Positions 9,839-17,268 of a stretch of 64,000 nt of DNA are shown in pieces. Source of the DNA: Synechococcus sp. WH 7803 (GTDB taxonomy: Bacteria > Cyanobacteriota > Cyanobacteriia > PCC-6307 > Cyanobiaceae). Each line of letters begins with the position of its first letter. Position 1 is the first letter of the stretch. The stretch covers positions 1,209,918 through 1,273,917 of the forward strand of contig CT971583.1 in assembly GCA_000063505.1 (NCBI GenBank), written 5' to 3'. The notes beneath the pieces were generated by a model, which was given only the letters and a program-made list of their open reading frames with translations, did no database searches and was not told where the DNA came from. The position numbers and the translations under genes are program-made.

Positions 9839-12370
9839 TTAATTCAACTGCGCCGCAGACGTCACCCGGTTGCGTTGCGCATCCAGCAGGCTGCGCAGCA
9901 CAGAGTGATCGATCAGATCAGGATCGTTGCGGAGAATATCGGCCGCTTCTTCCCGAGCTTCCTCCAAAACGGAGCCATCATCAGCCAGGCTGGCCAAAGC
10001 CAGGTCCGGCAACCCGGACTGGCGAGTCCCCAGCACCTGGCCGGGACCACGAAGTCGCAAGTCCATTTCGGCGATTTCGAAACCGTCGGTTGAGCGCACA
10101 AGCACTTCAAGCCTTTGCCGGGCCAGGGGGTTGCGACTGTCGTTGATCAGCAAGCATCGGGATGCGGCCGCACCTCTGCCAACCCGCCCACGGAGCTGGT
10201 GAAGTTGGGCCAATCCGAAACGATCGGCATGATCAATCATCATCACGCTGGCTTCCGGAACATCCACACCAACCTCCACAACGGTTGTGGACACCAGAAC
10301 CTGCGTCTCACCTTTCGCGAACGCCTGAATCACCGCCTGCTTGTCCACACTTGGCAACCGTCCATGCAGGAGTCCGACCTTGAGATCTGGAAACACCTCA
10401 TCCTCAAGCTGACGATGCACATCAACGGCTGAGCGCAAGTCCATTTTTTCTGACTCTTCCACCAGGGGAAGCACCACATAGGCTCTCTGACCTTTCTCCA
10501 CCTCTTCGCGGATCAAGCTGTAGGCCTGATCGCGCTCAGAGCCGGCCAGCATTGTGGTCATGATCGGCGTGCGGCCAGGGGGGAGCTCATCGATCTGACT
10601 GACGTCGAGATCACCATGAAGCGACAACGCCAGCGTCCGCGGAATCGGTGTCGCCGTCATCGTGAGCAGATGGGGTTGCAGCCCTTTTCCAAGAAGTCGA
10701 TTGCGCTGACGCACCCCAAAGCGGTGCTGTTCATCGACAACCACCAATCCAAGACGTTCGAAGGCCACGGGATCTTCGAGAAGGGCGTGAGTCCCCACGA
10801 GAACCTTGCAGGCCCCGGAAGCCACATCGGCGAGAAGGCGCCGACGCTTCTTCAGCGGCGTGGAACCGGTGAGCAACTCAACCGTGACATGCAAAGGGGG
10901 GAGCCATTGGCAGAGACTGCGGTAGTGCTGTTCAGCTAGCACCTCGGTGGGGGCCATCATGGCTCCCTGTAATCCAGCCTGAATGGCCTTGAGCAAGGCA
11001 GCGACCGCAACAACGGTTTTGCCGCTGCCCACATCACCCTGCACCAACCGTGCCATGGGTTCCGAGCGCTCGAGATCGGCATCAATTTCTGCCAGCACTC
11101 TGGTTTGAGCGTTTGTGAACTGGAACGGAAGATTGTTCAGGAATCGACTCAGGAGACCGTCTCGATCCGACGTGATCTTCAGGGATGGCGCTGTTCGTTG
11201 GCGCAGTGCCGCCCTGCGCTGCATCAATCCAAGCTGGAGCAGCAGAAATTCATCAAAGACAAGCCGGTGACGGGCCTGTTGGAGTTGCTCGGATGACTCC
11301 GGTCGATGGATCGCCGTCATGGCCTGGTGCCGATGCAGCAGCTGCCTGGCCTGGCGTCGTTGAGCCGGCAGTGGCTCGGGCCACAAACGGATGGATGGCA
11401 GGGTTGCCTCCACCAAGCTCCTGAAACGATCCGCTGTCAGTCCTTCGGTCAGGGAATACACCGGTAGAAGCCGGCCGATGCGTTTGGATTGCAAAGGAGC
11501 CTGGGGACTCTCCATCACCTCAATCAGCGGATCCTGAAAGCTGCGGCCGTAAGGCCCGTCCTTGACCAGTCCGCTCACTGCGACGGTGGCTCCATTCGGA
11601 TAGAGCCTGGTCTGTCCATGGAGATAGGAGGGGTTGCTAAAGCGGCGACCGGCGAGGAAGCGGCTGACTTTGATCCGTCCGGTGGGATCTTGCAGCTGCA
11701 GTTCGATGATCGACAGATTGGGGTTTCTCGGACTTGTGAAACCGTGACAGCGACGGACCGTGGCCACGATGGTGGCCGTTTCCCCAGGAACTAAGGCCTC
11801 AATCCGGCGTAAAGCGGAATAGTCCACATAGTCCCTGGGGTAGTGCAGCAATAAATCTCTGACCACCAGCAGCCCGAGGCTGGCCAAGCGTTCCGCCTGC
11901 TTGGGACCAATGCCTCGAACCCGTGACAGCGGTGCGTCGAGAGAGAGATCTCCCTGCTGATTGGCTGCAGCCGCCGTGCTGCGAGTGGCAACCTTCAATT
12001 TGGGAGGTGCCATCGGTCGCGTGGGTTCTAGGCGCTGACGCAGGGCGTGAAGCCACTGCCTCACCGTTGTGACAAGGCGCCGACGCGCAGCATCACTGAG
12101 GGAGGGATAAGACTGAAATTCATGGCAGAACGCCTGAAGGCGCTCCTCGCAATCGGGCGGGAACGCGCCTGCTGGTGGAGCACCCAACTCACGGCTCATG
12201 AATCCGTGAAAGGTGTCCTGACGGCCTTGAACATTGACGAATCCACGATCCGCCTCAAGCGCCAGCGCTTGTTGAAGCGGGCGTAGCCAAATATGAAAAC
12301 GTTCTAGGGACTGATGATCCAGCCCAGAACTCAATGATGCGGAGGACTCTCCGTTTGGTTGGGCCACCAA
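9839..12370 (-). CDS. recG: ATP-dependent DNA helicase RecG
   Basis: Protein of 843 residues, with the N-terminal extension usual in cyanobacterial RecG. A helix-hairpin region (LSRVRGIGPKQAERLASLGL) precedes the OB/wedge domain. Helicase motifs follow: GDVGSGKT (Walker A), VVDEQHRFGVRQR (DEQH box), MTATPIPRTLA (motif III) and QLRGRVGRG (motif VI). RecG reverses stalled forks and migrates Holliday junctions. Translation can start at TTG 12370 or the adjacent GTG 12367; there is no in-frame ATG nearby. The first 99 codons lie in a 373-bp block repeated at 14244-14616. Upstream of the start is the fragmentary C-terminus of the protein encoded intact at 14500-15666, showing that the two genes once overlapped. 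Confidence 0.96.
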   Translation of the reverse strand: MVAQPNGESSASLSSGLDHQSLERFHIWLRPLQQALALEADRGFVNVQGRQDTFHGFMSRELGAPPAGAFPPDCEERLQAFCHEFQSYPSLSDAARRRLVTTVRQWLHALRQRLEPTRPMAPPKLKVATRSTAAAANQQGDLSLDAPLSRVRGIGPKQAERLASLGLLVVRDLLLHYPRDYVDYSALRRIEALVPGETATIVATVRRCHGFTSPRNPNLSIIELQLQDPTGRIKVSRFLAGRRFSNPSYLHGQTRLYPNGATVAVSGLVKDGPYGRSFQDPLIEVMESPQAPLQSKRIGRLLPVYSLTEGLTADRFRSLVEATLPSIRLWPEPLPAQRRQARQLLHRHQAMTAIHRPESSEQLQQARHRLVFDEFLLLQLGLMQRRAALRQRTAPSLKITSDRDGLLSRFLNNLPFQFTNAQTRVLAEIDADLERSEPMARLVQGDVGSGKTVVAVAALLKAIQAGLQGAMMAPTEVLAEQHYRSLCQWLPPLHVTVELLTGSTPLKKRRRLLADVASGACKVLVGTHALLEDPVAFERLGLVVVDEQHRFGVRQRNRLLGKGLQPHLLTMTATPIPRTLALSLHGDLDVSQIDELPPGRTPIMTTMLAGSERDQAYSLIREEVEKGQRAYVVLPLVEESEKMDLRSAVDVHRQLEDEVFPDLKVGLLHGRLPSVDKQAVIQAFAKGETQVLVSTTVVEVGVDVPEASVMMIDHADRFGLAQLHQLRGRVGRGAAASRCLLINDSRNPLARQRLEVLVRSTDGFEIAEMDLRLRGPGQVLGTRQSGLPDLALASLADDGSVLEEAREEAADILRNDPDLIDHSVLRSLLDAQRNRVTSAAQLN

Positions 12371-12447
12371 TGGGTTTGAACCTCTCTGGCGCTGCTGCGA
12401 CGTTGCCAGTGTCGCTCCTTCACCACAAGAGTGGAGAGTGCTCGCCG
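12075..12447. repeat. Direct repeat copy A (373 bp), continuous with functional recG
   Basis: Matches 14244-14616 in the same orientation with five substitutions and no indels (offset 2169). It holds the first ~99 codons of recG and the last 39 codons (with stop) of the conserved protein encoded upstream. Copy A is native on its left side (it runs into the rest of recG) and abruptly joins a ROK-kinase fragment at 12448 on its right. Relative to copy B, three of the five differences change recG residues (Arg-Gln to Pro-Lys, Ser to Pro). Confidence 0.97.
12331..12447 (-). pseudogene. Duplicated 3' end of the conserved protein gene at 14500-15666
   Basis: This stretch codes for the last 38 residues plus stop of the 388-residue protein encoded intact downstream (ending WWPNQTESPPHH). 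It has no start or upstream part: the frame is cut at 12447 where the ROK fragment begins. It is a by-product of the 373-bp duplication and overlaps the recG start, as the intact gene must have done before the insertion. Confidence 0.85.
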
Positions 12448-12608
12448 ATCATTTTCTTCCGGAGGCCCGTCGCGAGGTGGAGCAACGGGTGCAGGCGGTC
12501 TCGCGTGAAGGCTTGAGGATCGAGGCCTGTACTCTCGGCAATGGAGCCGGTCGGCTGGGAGCAGCCAAGCTCGCTCTGCAACGGCTGGCTTTAAACCATT
12601 CGACTTGA
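12448..12608 (+). pseudogene. C-terminal fragment of a ROK-family sugar kinase/repressor
   Basis: Read rightwards, about 53 codons end at TGA 12606. The translation (EARREVEQRV...EACTLGNGAGRLGAAKLAL) resembles the C-terminus of ROK proteins, where a conserved Leu-Gly-Asn-x-Ala-Gly-x-x-Gly-Ala-Ala stretch closes the kinase fold. There is no start codon or N-terminal part; the frame begins exactly at the end of direct repeat A. It is the 5' edge of the inserted segment and cannot encode a working kinase. Confidence 0.7.
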
Positions 12609-12638
12609 TCTGATCCGAGCGGTCAGATCGAGACTTTT
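12607..12638 (+). terminator. Hairpin plus short T-run after the ROK fragment
   Basis: GATCTGA at 12607-12613 pairs with TCAGATC at 12623-12629, and an inner CC/GG pair extends the stem. GAGACTTTT follows on the + strand. It overlaps the ROK stop and the 3' end of the convergent gene, as expected for the original terminator of the ROK gene, carried in with the fragment. The T-run is only four long. Confidence 0.45.
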
Positions 12639-13426
12639 AGCCCAATGAGTTTCCAGCTGAAACCTTCCATGACGTAAGAGTACGTGAATGTATAAGGCGG
12701 ATCGATCGTGTAACGGCCTTTGATGATCAACACGTTTTGATCATTGATGATGGCTTCTTCTGTGAAGGCAGGAGTGCTTCTCGTTAGGTTATTGAGATAA
12801 GTAAGTGATTGTTTGTTTTTGCTGAGCTTTAAAAATGGTTTGAATGCTTGTTCGAGTTGATCTGGTGAGGCTTCATTTTGCCAAGTCTTTGAAATGGCAT
12901 TGTAGAGCTTTTGAAAATTATTTTCTTTGATGGATGACGCAAAAAGGTCTGTTGTTTCAGCTGTAATCGCAAGAAGTTCTTTTTCGCTTGGCACGCCTTC
13001 TGACGCGCTGGAAATCACGCCAGATCGTTTTTCTTTAATTGAAAAAATTAACCAGTCAGAACCGCTTTTTTGGAACGAAATGGTGACTGGGATGGTGGTG
13101 CCATTTTCAAGGTTAATACTCCCTTCCAGTGTTCCGGTATTCGTGGAAATGGAGCGATTGCTCCAGGACGTGTTCTTGAAATCGTCTAAGGAATTTGCGC
13201 GTGCAAAGGTTTTTAGCTCTCTTTCTAGTGTTTGATCATCAACTTGTTGTGAGAATAATTGCATGGCGGCCTTTGTGTTCCCTTCTTTGAGCTCGCTGAA
13301 GAGTTTGTCTGCGGCTGCGGTTAGACCTGATGTTGCCTGAAAGATAATAGCGACTAAAATTGCAATAATGGCTGCCAGACTTCCCAGTCCGATCAAAAGG
13401 ATTTGAAAGAATTTGGGCATTTTCAT
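12623..13426 (-). CDS. AT-rich membrane-anchored protein with two NTF2-like (DUF4878/DUF4864-type) repeats
   Basis: Protein of 267 residues, unrecognised by name. Residues ~7-31 form one hydrophobic segment (FFQILLIGLGSLAAIIAIL). Two similar alpha+beta units follow, about 37-130 and 155-267. Each starts with a helix of the type 'FxxxLKxxNxxxAxxLF' and ends in a hydrophobic strand containing a Trp (SDWLIFSIK; FSWKLIGLKV), as in small NTF2-like lipoprotein domains. The gene is visibly AT-rich with abundant AAA/TTT codons, unlike all neighbours, which suggests foreign origin. It is the only intact gene in the repeat-flanked insertion and lies between ROK and proA remnants. It is read on the recG strand, so it could drive recG transcription. 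Function unknown. Confidence 0.8.
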   Translation of the reverse strand: MKMPKFFQILLIGLGSLAAIIAILVAIIFQATSGLTAAADKLFSELKEGNTKAAMQLFSQQVDDQTLERELKTFARANSLDDFKNTSWSNRSISTNTGTLEGSINLENGTTIPVTISFQKSGSDWLIFSIKEKRSGVISSASEGVPSEKELLAITAETTDLFASSIKENNFQKLYNAISKTWQNEASPDQLEQAFKPFLKLSKNKQSLTYLNNLTRSTPAFTEEAIINDQNVLIIKGRYTIDPPYTFTYSYVMEGFSWKLIGLKVSI

Positions 13427-13534
13427 TGTTTAACAATCGTTCTGCAAAGATGATTTGTTGATTGGATCATTGTAGGGCAAAGTTTGGTCCTGGTTGAATG
13501 TTATTGATTGGGTTTGTCTGGCGGGCAAAGTGTC

Positions 13535-14243
13535 ATGAGTTCCATTCCTGTGCCCTCCGCTGACTTGCTGCAACGGACGGGGGCTGTCCAGCTTGAAGCG
13601 GTCGCGCTGGGACAGACCTCTGATGAGCAGCGCGCTCATGCCCTGCAGGCGATGGCCGACGCCCTGGCTGCAGAGGCGGATGTGATTGTTGCGGCCAACC
13701 GGGAGGATCTGGAGCACTCAGCTGCCGAGGGCCTTGCCCCTGCGCTGATGGCACGCCTGAAGCTCGATCGGACGAAGCTGGCCGCAGCGATCGACGGTGT
13801 ACGCAAAGTGGCGGCGCTCGAGGACCCCCATGGCCGCAGGGCGCTGCACCGGGAGCTGGACGAAGGGTTGGTGTTGGAGCGGCTGACCGTGCCCCTCGAG
13901 GTGGTGAGTGTGATTTTTGAAGCGCGGCCCGATGCAGTGGTGCAGATTGCCTTTCTGGCGATTCGATCCGGGAAAGGGGCCATCCTCAAAGGCGGCAGTG
14001 AAGCCCGCTGCACCAACAATGCTGTGATCCTGGCTCTGTAGCGCCTCGGTGGTCTCGTAGATCTGATCATGCCCCGCGGCAGCAATGAACTGGTCCGCTT
14101 CATCCAGGACAACATCCGGATTCCCGTGCTCGGGCATCCCGATGGCATCTGTGATCTGTACGTGGATGCAGCGGCCGACACGGACCTGGCGCTGCGGGTC
14201 GCTCTCGACAGCAAGACCCAGGACCCGGCCTGTAATGCCATCG
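13535..14243 (+). pseudogene. proA: Gamma-glutamyl phosphate reductase (proline synthesis), decayed 5' part
   Basis: From ATG 13535 the translation is a good ProA N-terminus ([27 protein letters not shown]). It then meets TAG at 14039. Reading resumes in the same frame with [21 protein letters not shown] and continues through [14 protein letters not shown] and [12 protein letters not shown], which includes the catalytic Cys region. Roughly 40 residues normally found between the two parts are missing, one Ala codon near the catalytic Cys seems lost, and the gene stops at 14243 where direct repeat B begins. About a third of the protein (the C-terminus) is absent. A functional proA presumably exists elsewhere in the genome. 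Confidence 0.92.
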
Positions 14244-14539
14244 AGGCGCCGACGCGCAGCATCACTGAGGGAGGGATAAGACTGAAATTCATGGCAGAAC
14301 GCCTGAAGGCGCTCCTCGCAATCGGGCGGGAACGCGCCTGCTGGTGGAGCACCCAATTCACGGCTCATGAATCCGTGAAAGGTGTCCTTAGGGCCTTGAA
14401 CATTGACGAATCCACGATCCGCCTCAAGCGCCAGCGCTTGTTGAAGCGGGCGTAGCCAAATGTGAAAACGTTCTAGGGACTGATGATCCAGCCCAGAACT
14501 CAATGGTGCGGAGGACTCTCCGTTTGGTTGGGCCACCAA
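14244..14539 (-). pseudogene. Duplicated N-terminal fragment of recG (about 98 codons)
   Basis: Same frame and start (TTG 14539 or GTG 14536) as functional recG, with about 98 codons nearly identical to it, then cut at 14244. Beyond the junction the frame stays open leftwards through antisense proA to 13718. A gene finder may therefore report a 240-300-residue chimera with no biological parent. The fragment carries neither OB fold nor helicase motifs. Confidence 0.85.
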
Positions 14540-14616
14540 TGGGTTTGAACCTCTCTGGCGCTGCTGCGACGTTGCCAGTGTCGCTCCTTCACCACAAGAG
14601 TGGAGAGTGCTCGCCG
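14244..14616. repeat. Direct repeat copy B (373 bp), continuous with the intact upstream gene
   Basis: Second copy of the block at 12075-12447. On its right it continues into the intact 388-residue protein gene; on its left it joins the proA fragment abruptly. Of five differences from copy A, the one inside the C-terminus of the 388-residue protein (CAT versus CAC, His) is silent there but changes Ser to Pro in the recG frame, as expected if only that protein is under selection in this copy. Confidence 0.97.
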
Positions 14617-15666
14617 TTGATGCTGGAGACGTCCGCGGCAACGGCGGAGAGCGTGATCATCGAATTCCAGTTCGGAGCTGCGCAGCAGCAAGCATTGCGC
14701 TTCGTAAGACTGCTGATCACCAGCCGTTGGTAGGGGCAGCTGAAGCTTCAGAAGATTGGACTGGGTGGCTTCCGATGGAATATGACCGTTCAAGGCAGCC
14801 TCCAGAAGCTGAATAGGCAACAGGCTTCGAATGATTCCCGCACGCATCAGCTCCACGTTGAGCGCATGGGACAGGTTGCGCAAACGCCGGCTGAGAGCCG
14901 CATCAATCCCCTCCATCCAGACCAGCAGAGCGCTTGGTGAGGTGGGCATCAACTGATTCGATTCAGTGCCATCCAACCTGGGAAGGGGATCTGTCGAGTC
15001 CGTGGATTCCGTGGAAGATTCTCTGGGTTCGATGGCTTCACCAGCGAGCACAAACAACGACCGGAGCAGGTCAAGCTCTGTCGTCTCCTGAGGGGGAGGG
15101 AGGTCATCTTGGGACGGCTCATCCATCTCGCAATCAGGCGACTCCTCAACGGTCTCCTGTGCAGGGAAGAGGCCTTCAATCAGGTCTGGACGTTCCAGGG
15201 GAAGGGACAGGCCGAGATGAACTTCCTCACAAACCCCGGGTGCAGCCGGTTGTTCAGCAGAAGGCTGTTCAGCAGCAGATTGTTCAACAGATGGCTGTTC
15301 AACAGCCGTGGTCAGTGCCTGGACTTGCAGCAGCCGGTTGCGTTGCGCATCGCGACGCAGACGATCGGCCGTGACCAGAAGCTGCTCAACTGTGATCAGA
15401 GACGTGGTTCTCTGTACCAGGGCATCAACACGCCGAAGCAGATCGTCCACTCCATCCGCTCTGCGGATGGTTGGATCGACACTGCGCGCACAAACAAGGT
15501 GCTTGATGGCTGTACGCACAGCTCTGGAGAGCTGATCGCGCACGATCTGAAGGTAGAGCGCCTCTTCCCGGTAAAGAACAGGTGTAAGGGAGCGACACCG
15601 GCGACCCAGACGCTCCAACTGGAGGTCTGGGTCGTGACGATGTCGGCTCTCCGAATCAGCCCCCAA
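14500..15666 (-). CDS. Conserved cyanobacterial protein of unknown function, upstream partner of recG
   Basis: Protein of 388 residues, not recognised by name. The N-terminal ~125 residues are helical and basic (RLGRRCRSLTPVLYREEALYLQIVRDQL). A middle segment of about 125 residues is acidic, rich in Glu/Gln/Pro/Ser and probably disordered, including a short EQP-type repeat. The C-terminal ~130 residues are again helical (LLVWMEGIDAALSRRLRNLSHALNVELMRAGI). The stop lies inside the duplicated block and overlaps the duplicated recG start. It starts 2 bp after the tsf stop, so it reads from the rpsB-tsf side. Its link to RecG is positional only. Confidence 0.8.
   Translation of the reverse strand: MGADSESRHRHDPDLQLERLGRRCRSLTPVLYREEALYLQIVRDQLSRAVRTAIKHLVCARSVDPTIRRADGVDDLLRRVDALVQRTTSLITVEQLLVTADRLRRDAQRNRLLQVQALTTAVEQPSVEQSAAEQPSAEQPAAPGVCEEVHLGLSLPLERPDLIEGLFPAQETVEESPDCEMDEPSQDDLPPPQETTELDLLRSLFVLAGEAIEPRESSTESTDSTDPLPRLDGTESNQLMPTSPSALLVWMEGIDAALSRRLRNLSHALNVELMRAGIIRSLLPIQLLEAALNGHIPSEATQSNLLKLQLPLPTAGDQQSYEAQCLLLRSSELEFDDHALRRCRGRLQHQRRALSTLVVKERHWQRRSSAREVQTHWWPNQTESPPHH
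15248..15307. repeat. Four 15-bp tandem repeats in the disordered middle of the 388-residue protein
   Basis: Units beginning at 15248, 15263, 15278 and 15293 share the core tgttcarcag and encode a repeated five-residue motif (xxEQP or SxEQ) in the protein. The array is imperfect and in frame, so copy-number changes by slippage would only lengthen or shorten the linker. Confidence 0.8.
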
Positions 15667-15668
15667 AA

Positions 15669-16328
15669 TCAGCCCTTGGTCATCGAAGCCACTTCAGCGG
15701 CGAAATCATTTTCCTCAACTTCAATGCCCTCGCCGAGGGTGTAGCGCGTGAAACGGCGAACCTTCACGTTCTCGCCGATCTTGCCGGCCGTTTGCTTCAC
15801 CAGTTCAGCAACAGTGAGGGAGCTGTCTTTGATGAAAGGTTGCTCCATCAGGGCCAGTTCCTTCAGACGCTTGTTGATCCGGCCTTCGACGATCTTCTCC
15901 TTCATCTGCTCAGGCTTGCCATCGAGGTCATCGCGACCCATTTCAATGGCCTTCTCGCGTTCGCGGATCTCAGAGGGAATGTCATCGGTGTTGACGTACT
16001 CCACGCCTGGACAGGCAGCCACTTGCATGGACACGTCTCTGAGCAGTTCCTGGAACATGTCACCACGGGCGACGAAATCGGTTTCGCAGTTGATTTCGAT
16101 CAGCACGCCCACACGGGCGCCTGTGTGGATGTAACTGCCGATGGCTCCTTCAGCAGCAGTTCGGCCTGATTTTTTCTCAGCACTGGCAATACCTTTCTGG
16201 CGAAGCCATTCGATGGCTTTGTCAGCATCGCCGTCGGTGGCTGCAAGTGCTTTCTTGCAATCCATCATTCCAGCGCCGGTCTTGTCGCGCAGGTCCTTAA
16301 CGAGCTTGGCGGATACGGCAGCGGCCAT
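15669..16328 (-). CDS. tsf: Elongation factor Ts
   Basis: Protein of 219 residues from ATG 16328 ([20 protein letters not shown]). It shows the UBA-like N-terminal domain, the TDFVAR core motif ([11 protein letters not shown]) and [21 protein letters not shown] near the C-terminus. It is the short cyanobacterial/chloroplast form. EF-Ts releases GDP from EF-Tu. An in-frame ATG at 16358 lies within the hairpin region behind rpsB, so the shorter start is preferred. It follows rpsB in the usual order. Confidence 0.96.
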   Translation of the reverse strand: MAAAVSAKLVKDLRDKTGAGMMDCKKALAATDGDADKAIEWLRQKGIASAEKKSGRTAAEGAIGSYIHTGARVGVLIEINCETDFVARGDMFQELLRDVSMQVAACPGVEYVNTDDIPSEIREREKAIEMGRDDLDGKPEQMKEKIVEGRINKRLKELALMEQPFIKDSSLTVAELVKQTAGKIGENVKVRRFTRYTLGEGIEVEENDFAAEVASMTKG

Positions 16329-16356
16329 CAGAGGAGAAGGAGAGGAGTGTTTGGAC

Positions 16357-16392
16357 AAAAAGCCGCCCTTCCCGATTCATCGGAAGGGCGGC
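16357..16392 (-). terminator. Intrinsic terminator/attenuator between rpsB and tsf
   Basis: GCCGCCCTTCC at 16362-16372 pairs with GGAAGGGCGGC at 16382-16392, loop of nine bases. On the minus strand the stem is followed by TTTTT. It lies 24 bp after the rpsB stop and 29 bp before the tsf start, so part of the rpsB transcription should end here, leaving tsf to readthrough or a separate promoter. Confidence 0.8.
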
Positions 16393-16415
16393 GTGAACTT
16401 AGCGGCTCGCGGGAC

Positions 16416-17135
16416 TCAGCCTTCGCTGCCGTCACCACCACGCTGTTCATTCGAGCCGTGACGGCCTTCATTGATGGCATCGGCCAAACGGCTCAGCACC
16501 AACTGAACGGAACGCACAGCGTCGTCGTTGCAAGGAATGGGGACCTCACAGAGATCGGGATCACAGTTGGTGTCCAGCATGGACACCAGAGGAATATCCA
16601 ATTTGCGGGCCTCGAGCACCGCATTCGTTTCCCGGCGTTGATCGACCAGCACCACCACATCGGGAAGACGGCGCATGTTCTTCAGACCACCCAGATACTT
16701 CTGGAGACGATCCAGTTCACGGCGAAGAACAGCACCCTCCTTCTTGGGGCGCATGGCGATGGCTCCGCTGGCCTCCATGCGCTCCAGGTCCTTGAGACGA
16801 TCGATCCGGGCCTTCATGGTGGTCCAGTTGGTGAGCATGCCGCCCAACCAGCGTTGGTTCACGTAGGACCCACCGCAACGCAGGGCCTCCTGGGCCACAA
16901 CTTCAGACGCTTGCTTCTTGGTTCCCACGAACAGGAAACGTTTGCCGCTTCTTGCAGCAGAACGCACCCATTTGTAGGCGTTGTTCATGCAGACAGCGGT
17001 CTGCACGAGGTCAATGATGTGGACCCCGTTACGCGCGCAATAGATGTAGCGCGACATTTTGGGATTCCAACGACGGGTCTGGTGTCCAAAGTGGGCACCA
17101 GCTTCCATCATCTCAGCGAGAGTGACGACAGCCAT
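16416..17135 (-). CDS. rpsB: 30S ribosomal protein S2
   Basis: Protein of 239 residues from ATG 17135 ([26 protein letters not shown]). It contains [21 protein letters not shown] and the conserved [19 protein letters not shown], all hallmarks of S2. Length is normal. An upstream in-frame start exists at 17165 but adds non-conserved residues. First gene of the rpsB-tsf pair. The 130 bp upstream hold its promoter region; no clear motif was identified. Confidence 0.97.
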   Translation of the reverse strand: MAVVTLAEMMEAGAHFGHQTRRWNPKMSRYIYCARNGVHIIDLVQTAVCMNNAYKWVRSAARSGKRFLFVGTKKQASEVVAQEALRCGGSYVNQRWLGGMLTNWTTMKARIDRLKDLERMEASGAIAMRPKKEGAVLRRELDRLQKYLGGLKNMRRLPDVVVLVDQRRETNAVLEARKLDIPLVSMLDTNCDPDLCEVPIPCNDDAVRSVQLVLSRLADAINEGRHGSNEQRGGDGSEG

Positions 17136-17268
17136 GATTGATTGAGGTTTCGGGTTGGCCTCCACCTGTCAGGGATCACGTGGCGGACTGAAGCCGGATC
17201 ACGATCAGCACCCGAAACAGACAGGTGTGCGGTTTGAAAGAACAGATTGAATGTATCAAATGGGCTGG

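Noticed and set aside
14244-14616. Long inverted ends or a transposon at the insertion edges
   Set aside because: The flanking copies are direct, not inverted, and derive from recG and its neighbour; no transposase, integrase or short target duplication is present.
15248-15307. Short repeats as a possible CRISPR array
   Set aside because: Units are contiguous 15-bp in-frame codon repeats without spacers, inside a coding region.
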